A model generated the notes under the pieces. The model ran no database searches, was not told the DNA's origin, and saw nothing but the letters and a program-made list of their open reading frames with translations. A stretch of 48,053 nucleotides of DNA from Batrachochytrium dendrobatidis JAM81 (Eukaryota; Chytridiomycota; Chytridiomycetes; Rhizophydiales). Positions 46,416-48,053 of this stretch are shown here, one piece after another. Where the stretch lies: contig NW_006281113.1 in assembly GCF_000203795.2 (NCBI RefSeq), forward strand, positions 352,780 to 400,832, written 5' to 3'. Both the position numbers and the translations under genes were made by a program. Numbering within the stretch: the first letter of the stretch is position 1; each line of letters begins with the position of its first letter.

Positions 46416-48053
46416 GGCCATTGCTTAAATACCATTATCGAGGGTTCTTAATTACTATAGATCTTCCATAAAAGGTGGTTGTGATATTACAGTTGGTGAT
46501 CACAGTCCAGATACACATACTCAGTGCAAGTCAACAGATTACATATCCCAACACAGTCCTATACAAAGACATACGCTATTATTTGTCTAACAAGATGCAT
46601 ACTGGCACGTTGATGTATAGTCATATCAGTATAGTTTAAACTCGTAATATTATCGAGTCCAGTGTCGCGATTGATATGCATTCCAGTCAATATGATACAA
46701 CCGAGTGTAAAAACAACGACACATGCACAATCAATCGTAATTGTTTGATACACGAGTATCAATAGACTGACATTCATTACATGATATTTCATGATACTGC
46801 ACGATACTCTGCAGTATTTGACAATCAATACTGTATATTTAGACGATCATGTCGATACTGGATCTGCGATATCAACAGTGCAACATGGTATACTACAGCA
46901 AGTATTACAATGGTCCACATTTCATTAGTCTTGCAAACACTAATCTGACATTTTTCCATTCAACAACCATTCACTTGCACATTGATTGGTCTTGGCAACT
47001 CTGTTGTTTCTATATCATGTGATTAGTACCCAAATTCCAGCATAACAGATTCAACCATGGTATACCTGGCATTACATCACAATACATGTGGTCATTGATC
47101 TTGTAACCGCAAAATTGTACAATACACCAACAATTCGAGCAACGATCGCAATCAACCATTTCATATCAACATGATCAACTGTAACACAGCATAATCCCAT
47201 TCATTGGCAGCTGTCGTATCCACTGTATGCATGGTACTGTTCATTTATACATGAGCGTGCAGTCACACTTGCAAGTGAGCCCACATTCTACCTACTTGGT
47301 TTTTTACTCACATCATCGACTGCTGCTTTTGCATCAGCAATGCAACACCATCTTGTAATGATCCAATCTGTTTGACTGACCATTGTCATGACTGCAATAT
47401 TTTGAATAACCCAAGATTGGACTGGTATTGACCATTTCAATTATACAGCTCATATCTGGAATCAAGCAACTGATGCATTGCCAGTTAATGTTTTGTTGAG
47501 ATTGCTTGTGATTCGAGATTTGCTTGCTCAATAATATCCTTTTTCATTTACCGTATTATCTCATCACCCATAATTAGCCGCACATTTATCCGATCTACAA
47601 ATTGATTACAGTGGTGACCAATCAACACGTTTGCTTATTACACTGCTTTTGCTTATCAACTCAAATCTGGCCATTTCAATCTTCAAATGAAAAACGTATT
47701 TCAGTCATTCCATTTACCACATGATTGAATCAGTGTGATGTGGATGAAACTGCAACCATTCATGATCACAAATGGTATAGTGATATGACAAACTTGGTAT
47801 ATAAACATGCATACCATCAGTTCAAGCAACTTATATTACTGATAGTATGCCCACTTTTGAGTATTCAAAGTCGATCCATGCTCCAACAAGTCTTTGAACA
47901 CATGCAGGATATGCGTACAGTCAATACAAACTAAACCTGTCAGTGATGTGAAACGGACGCTTCATGTACATGTTAAACACTCAAATTCGATGTTATGGTA
48001 GCTCGTTAACAAATACCAACAGTCCAGCCTTGTCAGTTTGAATTTGGCATTTG
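46416..48053. other. Gene-poor right end
   Basis: AT-rich intergenic-type sequence. A weak coding relic may lie near 47430-47700 (frame with HFNYTAHIWNQATDALPVNV then stops). No intact gene, RNA gene or array recognised. Confidence 0.45.

Noticed and set aside
46559..48053. tRNA or other small RNA genes in the gene-poor right end
   Set aside because: I looked for cloverleaf-like arms and box A/B-like words and found none that I could support by eye.

Overview
The window looks like nuclear DNA of a chytrid fungus, most likely a Batrachochytrium species (salamandrivorans or dendrobatidis; I cannot separate them by eye). It is AT-rich. Host genes have short GT-AG introns, and most introns are tens of bases long. 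It carries core eukaryotic genes (CDC48/p97, TAF12, a mitochondrial PPR protein), small secreted repeat-rich or coiled-coil proteins, and an M36 (fungalysin) metalloprotease fragment. That mix of core genes beside repeat-bordered effector-like genes is typical of the genus. A 100-N gap shows it is a scaffold.

Layout. 1-2311 (-): 5' part of a large secreted modular protein running off the left edge. 2150-6500: two duplicated segments (A and B) around an intergenic stretch. 6534-9380 (-): a DUF4246 oxygenase-like gene with an unusual helical N-terminal extension. 10.0-12.2 kb: a secreted-protein gene flanked by inverted repeat elements. 13.1-13.8 kb (-): a secreted coiled-coil protein. 15.3-16.7 kb (-): TAF12 in six exons, all junctions in phase. 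17.2-19.0 kb (+): a four-exon pseudokinase that has lost the usual catalytic residues. 19.8-20.4 kb: a folylpolyglutamate synthase pseudogene. 21.0-23.5 kb (-): a seven-exon basic, probably nuclear protein with a PP1-docking motif. 23.5-27.6 kb: gene-poor, with coding relics. 27.8-29.5 kb (+): PPR protein. 29.57-29.76 kb: a possible two-exon microgene. 29.8-33.1 kb (-): CDC48 in five exons. 33.5-35.17 kb: inverted copy of segment A, leading into a second secreted gene of the same family. 36.0-36.8 kb (-): M36 protease C-terminal half. 37.8-39.2 kb: inverted copy of segment B. 39.3-39.5 kb: a displaced fragment of the DUF4246 gene. 39.5-42.3 kb: a compact intronless cluster unlike the host genes, with several broken frames (SIAH-like RING/zinc-finger plus unknowns). 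42.3-48 kb: decayed ORFs and repeats.

Reading. The centre (15-33 kb) holds conserved housekeeping genes. The flanks hold secreted proteins, duplicated segments, mariner-type short elements and broken genes, a small-scale two-speed arrangement. The most unusual points are: the two secreted genes that share promoter and signal peptide through duplication A but have different bodies; the dense, foreign-looking, frame-broken cluster at 39.5-42.3 kb; the pseudokinase; and a short-element family with Tc1/mariner-like TACAGT ends, one copy of which sits in a CDC48 intron.
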